Source: an uncultured Caulobacteraceae bacterium | Lineage (GTDB): Bacteria; Pseudomonadota; Alphaproteobacteria; Caulobacterales; Aquidulcibacteraceae | Assembly (NCBI GenBank): GCA_902826145.1 | Contig: CADEDT010000021.1 | Span: 1-32,392 of the forward strand | Direction of reading: 5' to 3' | Length of the DNA: 32,392 bases | In this document: piece after piece, positions 1 through 6,540 of the stretch | Numbering within the stretch: position 1 is the stretch's first letter | Layout of the letters: every line of letters begins with the position of its first letter | Program-made: the position numbers and the translations under genes | Notes under the pieces: generated by a model | Database searches by the model: none | Seen by the model: the letters and a program-made list of their open reading frames with translations, nothing else | Told to the model about the DNA's origin: nothing

Positions 1-1364
1 TCGTAGAAATCGAACACGACTTCGTTGAGCGGCAGCTCGTACACCAGCATGGCGCGTGAGCCGACATAGTTCAGATCTTTCTGAATGCCGCGGCGATCCT
101 GGCAGAGCTTGATGATCGAGCCGAGATATTCGTCGGGCGTCAGGATCGTCGCCTTGATCCACGGCTCCTCGATCGACTTGATGTAGGTGACGTCCGGCAG
201 ATCGGCGGGATTGTGCAGCTCGCGCACTTCGCCGTCATTCATGTGCACTTTGTAGACAACGCTGGGCGCCGTCGCGATCAAGTTGAGATCGAACTCGCGC
301 GTCAGCCGCTCCTGGATTATTTCCAAGTGCAGGAGGCCAAGGAAGCCACAGCGGAAGCCGAAGCCGAGCGCGGCGGAGGTCTCCATTTCGTAGGAGAAGC
401 TCGCATCGTTGAGCCGCAGCTTCGACATGGCGGCGCGCAGATCTTCGAAGTTCGCCGCGTCCTGCGGGAAGAGCCCGCAGAACACCACCGGCTGCGCCGG
501 CTTGAACCCTGGCAGCGCTTGGCTCGTCTCGCGGCGATACTCGGTGATCGTATCGCCCACGCGCGCGTCCGCGACTTCCTTGATCGAGCCGGTGAGGATG
601 CCGATTTCGCCGGGACCCAACCCCGCCACATCTTCGCGCCGCGGCTTGAGCACACCCAACGTATCCACGTTGTAGTCCGCCCCCGTCTGCATCAGCTTGA
701 TGCGCATCCCCTTCTTCACCACGCCATCCAGCACGCGGAAAAGCACGACGACGCCCAGATAGGCGTCGTACCAGGCGTCGACGAGCAGCGCTTTCAGCGG
801 CGCGTTGGCATCGCCTGACTTCGGCGGCGGTAGGCGTGTGACGATGGCTTCCAAGAGTTCGTCGATGCCCTCGCCAGTTTTGCCGGAGGCGAGAATGGCT
901 TGGGAAGCGTCGAGGCCGATGACATCCTCGATCTGCTGCTTGACGCGATCAGGCTCGGCGGCGGGCAAGTCGATCTTGTTGATCACCGGCACGATCTCAA
1001 GGTCGAGATCGAGCGCCTGATAAACGTTCGCCAGCGTCTGCGCCTCAACCCCCTGCGAAGCGTCTACAATCAGCAGTGCACCTTCACAAGCCGCTAGCGA
1101 GCGCGAGACCTCATACGCAAAGTCCACATGCCCCGGCGTGTCCATGAGGTTCAGGACATAGCCATTGTACTCAAGCCGCACCGTCTGCGCCTTGATCGTA
1201 ATCCCCCGCTCCTTCTCGATATCCATGTTATCGAGAACCTGCTCCGTCATCTCCCGCGCCGAAAGCGCCCCCGTCTCTTGAATAAGACGGTCGCTCAGCG
1301 TGCTCTTGCCGTGGTCGATGTGCGCCACGATTGAGAAGTTTCGAATCTTGTCCCGGGGAGTCAT
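1..1364 (-). CDS. lepA: Elongation factor 4 (LepA), 3' end outside window
   Basis: LepA is a ribosome-associated translational GTPase that acts on stalled or pre-translocation ribosomes. The first 454 codons are visible. The N-terminus carries the G1 loop AHIDHGKST, the switch II region DTPGHVDF and the guanine-specificity motif NKID. The LepA-typical segment [11 protein letters not shown] follows in domain III. The reading frame is open to the window edge, so the C-terminal domain is missing only through truncation. The ATG at 1364 is the only credible start: an in-frame TAG lies five codons upstream, with no GTG or TTG between. No Shine-Dalgarno sequence precedes it. A promoter-like element ends about 12 bases before the start, so the mRNA may be nearly leaderless. 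It is last in a run of minus-strand genes, 84 bases after the VTT-like gene. Confidence 0.97.
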   Translation of the reverse strand, partial: MTPRDKIRNFSIVAHIDHGKSTLSDRLIQETGALSAREMTEQVLDNMDIEKERGITIKAQTVRLEYNGYVLNLMDTPGHVDFAYEVSRSLAACEGALLIVDASQGVEAQTLANVYQALDLDLEIVPVINKIDLPAAEPDRVKQQIEDVIGLDASQAILASGKTGEGIDELLEAIVTRLPPPKSGDANAPLKALLVDAWYDAYLGVVVLFRVLDGVVKKGMRIKLMQTGADYNVDTLGVLKPRREDVAGLGPGEIGILTGSIKEVADARVGDTITEYRRETSQALPGFKPAQPVVFCGLFPQDAANFEDLRAAMSKLRLNDASFSYEMETSAALGFGFRCGFLGLLHLEIIQERLTREFDLNLIATAPSVVYKVHMNDGEVRELHNPADLPDVTYIKSIEEPWIKATILTPDEYLGSIIKLCQDRRGIQKDLNYVGSRAMLVYELPLNEVVFDFY

Positions 1365-1375
1365 TTGAACGGGTG

Positions 1376-1402
1376 CCTATAGCAGTGCGGCGGCGAGGCC
1401 AA
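1376..1402 (-). promoter_or_regulatory. Putative promoter of lepA
   Basis: On the minus strand, TTGGCCT is separated by 12 bases from GCTATAGG. This resembles the Caulobacter-type housekeeping consensus (TTGACGS, 10-14 bases, GCTANAWC). A start site about seven bases after the -10 element would fall only a few bases before the lepA ATG. The match is imperfect at both elements, so this is a suggestion only. Confidence 0.35.
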
Positions 1403-1448
1403 GCTTACACCCTGCAGAAGCGGGGGCGGATAGATTGCCGCGCCCGTT

Positions 1449-2012
1449 TCAGCTTGGCACCAATGCGAAAAACGCAATGTAGAAGACTATCCAGGCGCCG
1501 ACGAGCACCCAGACGACGCGCTCTGTCCCGATGCGCGGCTCGAGCCAGCGGCCGATGAGCGCCACGCCGCAGCCGACCACGAGAAACCGCGGCAAGCGGG
1601 CGATGACGGAGGCGAGCATGAAGAGCGGCAGCGGCGCGCCGGCTTGCGGCGCGAGGATGGCAAAGACCTTGTAGGGCGTCGACGAAAGCGGGCCGAGCAG
1701 CGATGCGACGAACCAGCCCTGCTCCGACATCGCGTCCCGAGCCCGCGCGGCCATGTCGTCGCTGATCGCGGGAACGGCCAGCACGGCGTCGCGCGCGGCG
1801 ACGAAATCCACCGCGCTCCACAGATACATGAACGCGCCGCCAATCCCTGCGCCGACTGCCGCGATCATGGAGGCGCGCACGGTTGCCTTCACGCCGCGCT
1901 TCACGCCGATGTAGCTGAGGATCACGTCCGGCACGAAGAAGAACAAAGTCGCCTCCGCTACGCCCCAGATGAAGGCGGCGATGTCGAGCGCGTGCTGGCG
2001 GATAGTGTTCAT
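1449..2012 (-). CDS. VTT/DedA (YqaA-like) family integral membrane protein
   Basis: This is a 187-residue polytopic inner-membrane protein. Hydrophobic segments lie at roughly residues 8-35, 40-65, 100-125 and 130-185. The segment with GPLSSTPYKVFA, a small-residue stretch and then SVIARLPRFLVVG has the layout of the VTT (formerly SNARE-associated/DedA) fold: a re-entrant G-x-x-PYK region followed by a helix with an R-x-x-RF motif. DedA-type proteins are implicated in lipid scrambling and membrane homeostasis; the specific substrate here is unknown. Its start codon overlaps the stop of the upstream WYL-like gene by four bases (ATGA), implying translational coupling. A substrate-specific name is not justified. 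Confidence 0.72.
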   Translation of the reverse strand: MNTIRQHALDIAAFIWGVAEATLFFFVPDVILSYIGVKRGVKATVRASMIAAVGAGIGGAFMYLWSAVDFVAARDAVLAVPAISDDMAARARDAMSEQGWFVASLLGPLSSTPYKVFAILAPQAGAPLPLFMLASVIARLPRFLVVGCGVALIGRWLEPRIGTERVVWVLVGAWIVFYIAFFALVPS

Positions 2013-2347
2013 GTTCGCTTGGGGCTGTACGGGCTTGCGGGGTTGGCGTCGAGATCAACCTCCTCGACGCAGCCTTGCGGCTGTGAGTGATCGTCGCCGG
2101 ACATCCACGGGCCATCGCGAAGCGAGGCCAGCCTCACTTTGGAGAGAGACAGACATCGCCATTCTCCACCGGGAGGCAGGCCAGATCCGCTTTGGCCGCC
2201 GAGCTGAAACGTCAGCGCTCTCTCCTCGCCGCGCGTGTGGCCGAGGATGATTGGGCAGAGTTCGCGACGATATCCGCTATACGTGCAGACGATCTGCTTG
2301 CGCTCGCGGATCGCCTGCTCGAACAGCTTGTACGTCGCGCTGCTCAT
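2009..2347 (-). CDS. Small stand-alone WYL-like domain protein
   Basis: This 112-residue protein has the outline of a single WYL domain. A helix (residues 5-16, LFEQAIRERKQI) leads into strands containing TYSGYRRELCPIILGH, then a variable loop rich in Gly, then WRCLSLSKVRLASL, which matches the final strand-helix of WYL. No helix-turn-helix or effector domain is attached. WYL domains are known ligand-sensing modules, frequently in regulators of DNA-damage and phage-defence loci. Whether this minimal version binds nucleic acid or nucleotides is unknown. Its start overlaps the HIRAN gene stop by four bases, and its stop overlaps the next start by four bases. It therefore sits in a tightly coupled cassette. 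Confidence 0.7.
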   Translation of the reverse strand: MSSATYKLFEQAIRERKQIVCTYSGYRRELCPIILGHTRGEERALTFQLGGQSGSGLPPGGEWRCLSLSKVRLASLRDGPWMSGDDHSQPQGCVEEVDLDANPASPYSPKRT

Positions 2348-2706
2348 GCGCCAAACGGCGGCAAGTCGAGACGCAGGCCGAAGTGCGCGCGCTCGCCGCT
2401 CGCCGTTTCGAAGCCGCCGACGATCTTAGCTTTCACGCGCACGGTGAGATGGTCGTTGCCGACGGCGGCGAGGTTCTCGCGATAACGCCGCGCCACGTCG
2501 CGTTTCAGATAGCCGCACATACGACCATCAATCTCGACGCGCACGGCCTGATCGTCATGCGGGTTGTCGTCTTCGAGGATCAGCAGCGCATCGTGGATGG
2601 CGCCGTGCTCGGCCGCCGCCGCCAGCACGTCCTGCCGCCGCGAGACGCCGACCACGTCGACGGCGAACTTCCCCGGTCCCTCGATGGTGATTTCCATTGG
2701 GAACAT
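2344..2706 (-). CDS. Stand-alone HIRAN domain protein
   Basis: About 117-120 residues form one HIRAN domain. A strand KFAVDVVGVSRRQ is followed by a helix, then the signature LEDDNPHDDQAVRVEIDG and GYLKRDVARRYRENL. HIRAN domains in helicases such as HLTF bind DNA 3' ends; bacterial stand-alone versions are little characterised. I chose the ATG at 2706 (a second ATG three codons later, at 2697, is equally possible). The frame stays open upstream to 2832, but that extension lacks family features and runs into the 3' end of the M23 gene. The gene starts 28 bases after the M23 stop and overlaps the WYL-like gene by four bases. A role in DNA repair or nucleic-acid sensing is only inference. Confidence 0.8.
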   Translation of the reverse strand: MFPMEITIEGPGKFAVDVVGVSRRQDVLAAAAEHGAIHDALLILEDDNPHDDQAVRVEIDGRMCGYLKRDVARRYRENLAAVGNDHLTVRVKAKIVGGFETASGERAHFGLRLDLPPFGA

Positions 2707-2734
2707 CTTAGCGAAATCTCGCGAACACCGCGAG

Positions 2735-3778
2735 CTAGCGCGCAACGAAGAACTCACCGCGATCCAGCCGTTGGCTCGCGACGTTGGTGTAGCGATGCGG
2801 AAGGCCGCTGGCAGAAGTCCACTCCGGACCATCCTGGAGTTGGTGATGGACGTGCGGCGCGAAGCTGTCGCCGGAATTGCCGAGCGCGCCGAGGCGTTGG
2901 CCCTGCGTGACGCGCTCGCCTTCCCTCACCGCGAGCGAATCCGTCATCAGATGCGCGACCATGCTGAACTCGCCATTGCCGTGGTCGATGATGACGTGGT
3001 TGCCCGGGTCGCCGGCGCCGCGAAACTCCGGAAGGTGGAATTCCTCGTTGCTTTCGCCCGGCACGGGCTGGTCAGGACGATCTCCGCGCGCGTGCACAAC
3101 GATGCCAGCCGCTGGCGCGATGAGTTCGCGGCCGAACCCGAGGAGATCGGTGTTCGCGGCGAACGATGCCGTCTTCTGCACGGCATAATTCTCGGACAGG
3201 CCCAGGGCGTCGATCGCAAACTGGCCGCTGCCGTTGCGATGTCCGGCATTGGCGGCGCCGCCTTGGGTGATGATTCCGTTGCCGCGAAACGGAAAGATCA
3301 GTTCGGTGCGCTGTGCGTAAGTGCCAATGGCGACGTCGGCCTCAACCGGCGCCGCCGCGTCGAATGCAAGGCGCACGCGCATGCGGTCGACATTGGCCGC
3401 CGCAGGCTGGCGCGAGATGACGCGCACGCCAAACGGCCAGAACGTGTTCGGTGGCGCGGGAAAACCTTGGACGACCATCGCGCTGAGCGCAGCTCCCCAA
3501 TGTTCGCTGCGCGCAACTTCATCCTGGCCGGTGAAATAAGAGAGCATCAGCCGTGACGGCAGGGGGTGTACCGCGGCATTGGATTCGGCGATCACAAACA
3601 CGAACCAAGCCTCTGTGCGTTCGCGCGGCAGGTCCGCAATCTTGAACACGCGTTGCGGGCGCGTGATCAACCGCAATGGCGATGTCTCCGCTGCCGCGGC
3701 CGCGCAAGCCGCGAGCGCCGGTAGCGCGGCGGCGCCTACGATGAAAAGATCACGGCGGCTGGTTATCGGGAGCACCAT
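2735..3778 (-). CDS. M23-family (LytM-type) zinc metallopeptidase, exported
   Basis: This 347-residue protein has a C-terminal M23 peptidase domain (about residues 155-330). Metal-ligand candidates are H180 and D190 (in a HRNGSGQFAID segment, a spacing variant of HxxxD), plus H309 and H311 in APHVHHQL. A conserved GNHVIIDHGNGEFSMVAHL strand pair precedes them. The N-terminus combines a twin-arginine-like motif (SRRDLFI) with a hydrophobic segment ending in LAAC. It may therefore be a Tat-exported lipoprotein anchored at C25. M23 enzymes cleave peptidoglycan cross-bridges, or act as non-enzymatic activators when ligands are lost; here all ligands appear present. The first ~150 residues are a separate beta-rich region I do not recognise. 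GGGGTGAG upstream supports the ATG at 3778. Confidence 0.85.
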   Translation of the reverse strand: MVLPITSRRDLFIVGAAALPALAACAAAAAETSPLRLITRPQRVFKIADLPRERTEAWFVFVIAESNAAVHPLPSRLMLSYFTGQDEVARSEHWGAALSAMVVQGFPAPPNTFWPFGVRVISRQPAAANVDRMRVRLAFDAAAPVEADVAIGTYAQRTELIFPFRGNGIITQGGAANAGHRNGSGQFAIDALGLSENYAVQKTASFAANTDLLGFGRELIAPAAGIVVHARGDRPDQPVPGESNEEFHLPEFRGAGDPGNHVIIDHGNGEFSMVAHLMTDSLAVREGERVTQGQRLGALGNSGDSFAPHVHHQLQDGPEWTSASGLPHRYTNVASQRLDRGEFFVAR

Positions 3779-3867
3779 GACTCACCCCATTCTGAGCCGC
3801 CGATCTCCGCCCGGGCTCGGCACAGCCACAATCCGGTAGCGACCAGTGGGCGGCTGGCGGCGATGCA

Positions 3868-3895
3868 TTGACGCCTCAACCGGCCTCCCTTAAAC
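3868..3895 (+). promoter_or_regulatory. Promoter of tRNA-Leu
   Basis: A -35 element TTGACG is separated by 16 bases from TTAAAC, with the tRNA 5' end 20 bases after the -10. That leaves a leader of roughly a dozen bases for RNase P removal. The -35 is a perfect match to the alphaproteobacterial housekeeping consensus. The remaining bases between 3779 and the tRNA hold nothing else I recognise. Confidence 0.62.
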
Positions 3896-3915
3896 CCCGC
3901 CGTCTTCTACCCCGT

Positions 3916-4002
3916 GCCCGGATGGCGGAATTGGTAGACGCACCAGCTTCAGGTGCTGGCGCTCGCAAGGGCGTGGAGGTTCGAGTCCTCTTCCGGGCAC
4001 CA
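3916..4002 (+). tRNA. tRNA-Leu (anticodon CAG)
   Basis: This is an 87-base class II tRNA. The acceptor arm GCCCGGA (3916-3922) pairs with TCCGGGC (3992-3998), followed by A and an encoded CCA (4000-4002). The D-arm has the GGAATTGGTAGAC pattern typical of tRNA-Leu. The anticodon stem CCAGC/GCTGG closes the loop TTCAGGT with anticodon CAG, reading CUG codons. A long variable arm (CGCTCGCAAGGGCG region) and the T-loop GGTTCGAGTCC complete the class II structure. No intron or integrated element abuts its 3' end. Confidence 0.97.
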
Positions 4003-4008
4003 TTCATT

Positions 4009-4028
4009 GGACCGCGCGATGGCGGTCC
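4009..4028 (+). terminator. Hairpin downstream of tRNA-Leu
   Basis: GGACCGC (4009-4015) and GCGGTCC (4022-4028) form a perfect 7-bp stem with a 6-base loop, starting six bases after the CCA end. The following bases (TGGCTTT) give only a weak U-rich tail. It could be an intrinsic terminator or a 3'-processing hairpin for the monocistronic tRNA. Confidence 0.5.
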
Positions 4029-4072
4029 TGGCTTTCGACCGAAATTAGATGCAGCCGAACGCGCTTCGCGCG

Positions 4073-4255
4073 TTAAGCGGACTTGCCTGGTGTTTCTGGC
4101 GTGCCGAGGGAGGCGAGGCGCTTTAGTACGCGCTCGGCGACCATGAGGTCCTGATCCTCGGCTTCCATCTCGGCGCGCATCTTGTCGAGGGCCGCCAGTT
4201 CGTTGGCCACCGCTTGGCGTCGCGCCATCACCACGTCGAGATCGGGCTTGTTCAT
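4073..4255 (-). CDS. Small coiled-coil protein, paralogue A
   Basis: This 60-residue, probably cytosolic protein is dominated by one amphipathic helix, roughly residues 5-50, with Leu/Ile/Val/Met at heptad-like spacing and abundant Arg, Lys and Glu. A short Pro/Gly/Lys tail follows. It aligns without gaps to the neighbouring 89-residue protein: I count 21 identical residues over 46, both beginning DLDxV at residue 5 and sharing ERVLxRL near the helix end. That conservation shows a real gene and a local duplication. No Shine-Dalgarno is evident before the ATG. Function unknown; it may dimerise with its paralogue. The hairpin at 4058-4074 overlaps its stop codon. Confidence 0.62.
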   Translation of the reverse strand: MNKPDLDVVMARRQAVANELAALDKMRAEMEAEDQDLMVAERVLKRLASLGTPETPGKSA

Positions 4256-4358
4256 GTTGCGAATTATTCAGCAACCTTGCACGCACGCCAACGCAGAGCG
4301 CGCAGAGGGCGAGCGGCAGAGCGCCAACAATTCCTGCAAGGTGTGGTCACACCGCGCG

Positions 4359-4628
4359 TTATTCGCCGCGCCCGGGAATAAACGACTTCAGCATGCCGAT
4401 CGCGCGAGTGTGGAGCGGCTCGGCAGTGACATATTGCGGCTCATAGATCGGTGCGGTTGGCGCGGCCCGTGCGGGCATGAGGCGCTCAAGCCGCGTCAGC
4501 ACACGCTCTGTAAGCGCAAGCTCATTGAGCTCCGCCTCTAGCTTGGCGCGGTTCGTCTCGTAGTTCGAAAGAACGTGCGCGATTTCGCTTCGGCGGACCG
4601 CGACGGCGTCGAGATCTGTGGTGCTCAT
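4359..4628 (-). CDS. Small coiled-coil protein, paralogue B with C-terminal extension
   Basis: This 89-residue protein begins with the same coiled-coil module as its neighbour (DLDxVxxRR at residue 5, ERVLTRLERL at about 41-50). It then adds a proline-rich linker and a C-terminal segment of about 20 residues ending in a short hydrophobic-basic helix (residues 74-88). The extension is the main difference from paralogue A, and may be a localisation or binding tail. It lies 103 bases upstream of paralogue A on the same strand, so both may share a transcript. No clear ribosome-binding site precedes the ATG. It is divergent from the M49-like gene. I do not recognise a named family. Confidence 0.62.
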   Translation of the reverse strand: MSTTDLDAVAVRRSEIAHVLSNYETNRAKLEAELNELALTERVLTRLERLMPARAAPTAPIYEPQYVTAEPLHTRAIGMLKSFIPGRGE

Positions 4629-4740
4629 GCGGCAACGTTAACGAGAACGCACTGTACCACCAATGCGCCGCACCCAGTGGGAGGCTGAAATCGCCTCTCT
4701 GGCGAACCATCGATCCGCGCTTTGGCTTTCACGCAATGCC

Positions 4741-6528
4741 ATGTTACGCGCGCTTATGCGCCAGTTTTTGCCCCTGCTCTTTCTCGCCACGTGCGCCACA
4801 GCGCCGGTTGCCGAAGATCATCACGCTGTCTCAACCGCCGGCATTGCACCAGCATGGGATGCGGCGCGCAGCGACGCGATTTTACAACGCACGCAGCGCC
4901 TGCATCTCGCACCTGATCTTTCGGCACTAAGCGAAGGCGAGCGGATCGCGGTGCGCGAGCTGTTGCAGGCGGGCGAGCGCATTCATCAACTCTACATGGC
5001 GCAGCGTCATCCGCAGGCGCGTGCCGCGGCAGCGTACCTCGCGGAGCACCCGGAACTCACACGCGAGAACGATCTGTTCCGCATGAACGCGGGACCGATT
5101 GCTTCGACCTTGGACAACACGCGCGAGCCGTTCCTGACCGTGTCACCGGAGACGCCGGCGCGGAACATCTATCCAGCCGGAACGACGCGCGAGGCCATGG
5201 ACGCGTTCTTGGCGGCGCATCCGGAACGCCGAGCGACGCTGTTGGATGATCGTACAATCGTCGTCGAAGCCACCCCGGAGAACCGCGCTCACGCACTGAT
5301 GGTGCTGGATCACCATCCGGTGTTGGACACGCTTCACCCCGGTCTGAAGACGCGGCTTCAAAACGAGCAGACCTATCTCGCGCTGCCCTACTCAGTCGCC
5401 TATGCGCACGACATTATTTTCATCGCCGACCAGCTCAACGCGGCAGCCGATGCGGTTGAGAGCGGCGACGCGGCGTTTGCGCGCTATTTGCGGCTGCGCG
5501 CGCGCGACCTGCTGGCTGATGACTATGAAGGCGGCGACGCGGCCTGGGTGACCGGGGACTTCACCGGCAATCTCAACGCGCAGATCGGATCGTACGAGAC
5601 CTATGACGATGCACTCTACGGCGTGAAAACGTTCTTCTCGCTGTCGCTGCTCGTGCGGGATCGCGCTCGGAGCGAAGAGCTGCAGGAAGCGCTCGGCGAC
5701 ATTCAGCGCGTCGAGAATGCGCTGCCCTATGAGCATCACCGCGAAGTGCGCAGCGATATTCCTGTTGGCGTCTACAATATCATTGCTGACTTCGGCCAAG
5801 CGCGTGGAACCAACACGGCGACAATCCTGCCGAACGAAGCTTATCTGGCGCGCCAATACGGCCGCACCATCCTGATGCGCGGCAATATCTTGCTGAACGA
5901 GGAGATATTCCAGGAAACGCAACGCGCGTTTGGCGCGGCGGTGATCGACCGCCAAGCGGGCGATCTGACGCCGGAAGGCGGTTTCTATCGCACGCTTTGG
6001 CACGAGATCGGCCACTATCTGGGTGCCGATCAAACGAACGACGGGCGCGATCTCGATGCGGCGCTGGAGGACACGGCCGACCTGCTCGAGGAAATGAAGG
6101 CCGATCTGGTGTCGCTGACCTCAGCGCGTATTCTGCAACAGCGCGGGCGGCTCACCGAGGCGCAATTGCGCGGCATCTATGCGTCGGGCATTCGACGCGT
6201 GCTGCAGAAGAACCGCCCGCGGCGTGAGCAGCCGTATCAGACCATGCAACTGATCCAGTGGAACTGGTTCATGGATCGCGGCGCGTTACGGTTTGAGAAC
6301 GGGCGCCTGCGCATCGACTATCGCCGCTATCCGGAAGCTGTCACCAGCCTTCTGCGCGAGGTGCTCGCGATCCAGCGTAACGGCGATCGCGCCGCCGCGA
6401 ATGCGTTCGTGGAGCGCTGGACGACGTGGCGGCCCGATCTACATGAGGTCATCGCGCAGCGAATGCGCGAAAGTGAGCGCACGCGCTTCAGCCTCGTGAC
6501 GTATGAGGCGCTAGACGGGCCGCGCTGA
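4741..6528 (+). CDS. M49-like (dipeptidyl-peptidase III-related) zinc metallopeptidase, exported
   Basis: About 595 residues. The start is set at the ATG at 4741 (a second in-frame ATG at 4756 is possible) because either places a hydrophobic signal segment at the N-terminus. The open frame reaches back to 4663 but would bury it. The segment ends in LATC, an imperfect lipobox, so a lipoprotein is plausible. Counting from 4741, the zinc site is H421-E-I-G-H425, and E450-E-M-K-A-D455 supplies the third ligand. M49 enzymes normally have HExxxH and EExxAE; this variant, HExxH plus EExKAD, matches the bacterial M49-like subfamily as I remember it. A periplasmic peptidase role is likely. The TonB receptor follows 12 bases after the stop. 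Confidence 0.7.
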   Translation: MLRALMRQFLPLLFLATCATAPVAEDHHAVSTAGIAPAWDAARSDAILQRTQRLHLAPDLSALSEGERIAVRELLQAGERIHQLYMAQRHPQARAAAAYLAEHPELTRENDLFRMNAGPIASTLDNTREPFLTVSPETPARNIYPAGTTREAMDAFLAAHPERRATLLDDRTIVVEATPENRAHALMVLDHHPVLDTLHPGLKTRLQNEQTYLALPYSVAYAHDIIFIADQLNAAADAVESGDAAFARYLRLRARDLLADDYEGGDAAWVTGDFTGNLNAQIGSYETYDDALYGVKTFFSLSLLVRDRARSEELQEALGDIQRVENALPYEHHREVRSDIPVGVYNIIADFGQARGTNTATILPNEAYLARQYGRTILMRGNILLNEEIFQETQRAFGAAVIDRQAGDLTPEGGFYRTLWHEIGHYLGADQTNDGRDLDAALEDTADLLEEMKADLVSLTSARILQQRGRLTEAQLRGIYASGIRRVLQKNRPRREQPYQTMQLIQWNWFMDRGALRFENGRLRIDYRRYPEAVTSLLREVLAIQRNGDRAAANAFVERWTTWRPDLHEVIAQRMRESERTRFSLVTYEALDGPR

Positions 6529-6529
6529 C

Positions 6530-6536
6530 GGGAGGG
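6530..6536 (+). promoter_or_regulatory. Ribosome-binding site fixing the GTG start of the TonB receptor
   Basis: GGGAGGG lies four bases before the GTG at 6541. It is among the strongest Shine-Dalgarno sequences in this window. It matters because it supports a start that leaves the receptor without a signal peptide. The in-frame TGA at 6526-6528 excludes any longer form. Confidence 0.7.
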
Positions 6537-6540
6537 CAAG

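Noticed and set aside
213..1334. Plus-strand open frames opposite lepA
   Set aside because: They are antisense shadows. The minus strand encodes an uninterrupted, strongly recognisable LepA.
4002..4072. tRNA-Leu 3' end as an attachment site for an integrated element
   Set aside because: No integrase gene and no repeat of the tRNA 3' end is visible downstream, and the neighbours look like ordinary chromosomal genes.
4058..4074. Seven-pair hairpin AACGCGC-TTC-GCGCGTT at the end of paralogue A
   Set aside because: As a terminator it lacks a U-tract on the minus strand and overlaps the stop codon. The GCGC repeats are common at this base composition.
5392..6033. 213-codon minus-strand frame opposite the M49-like gene
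   Set aside because: The sense strand holds the zinc motifs and an exported start. The antisense frame lacks a ribosome-binding site and motifs.
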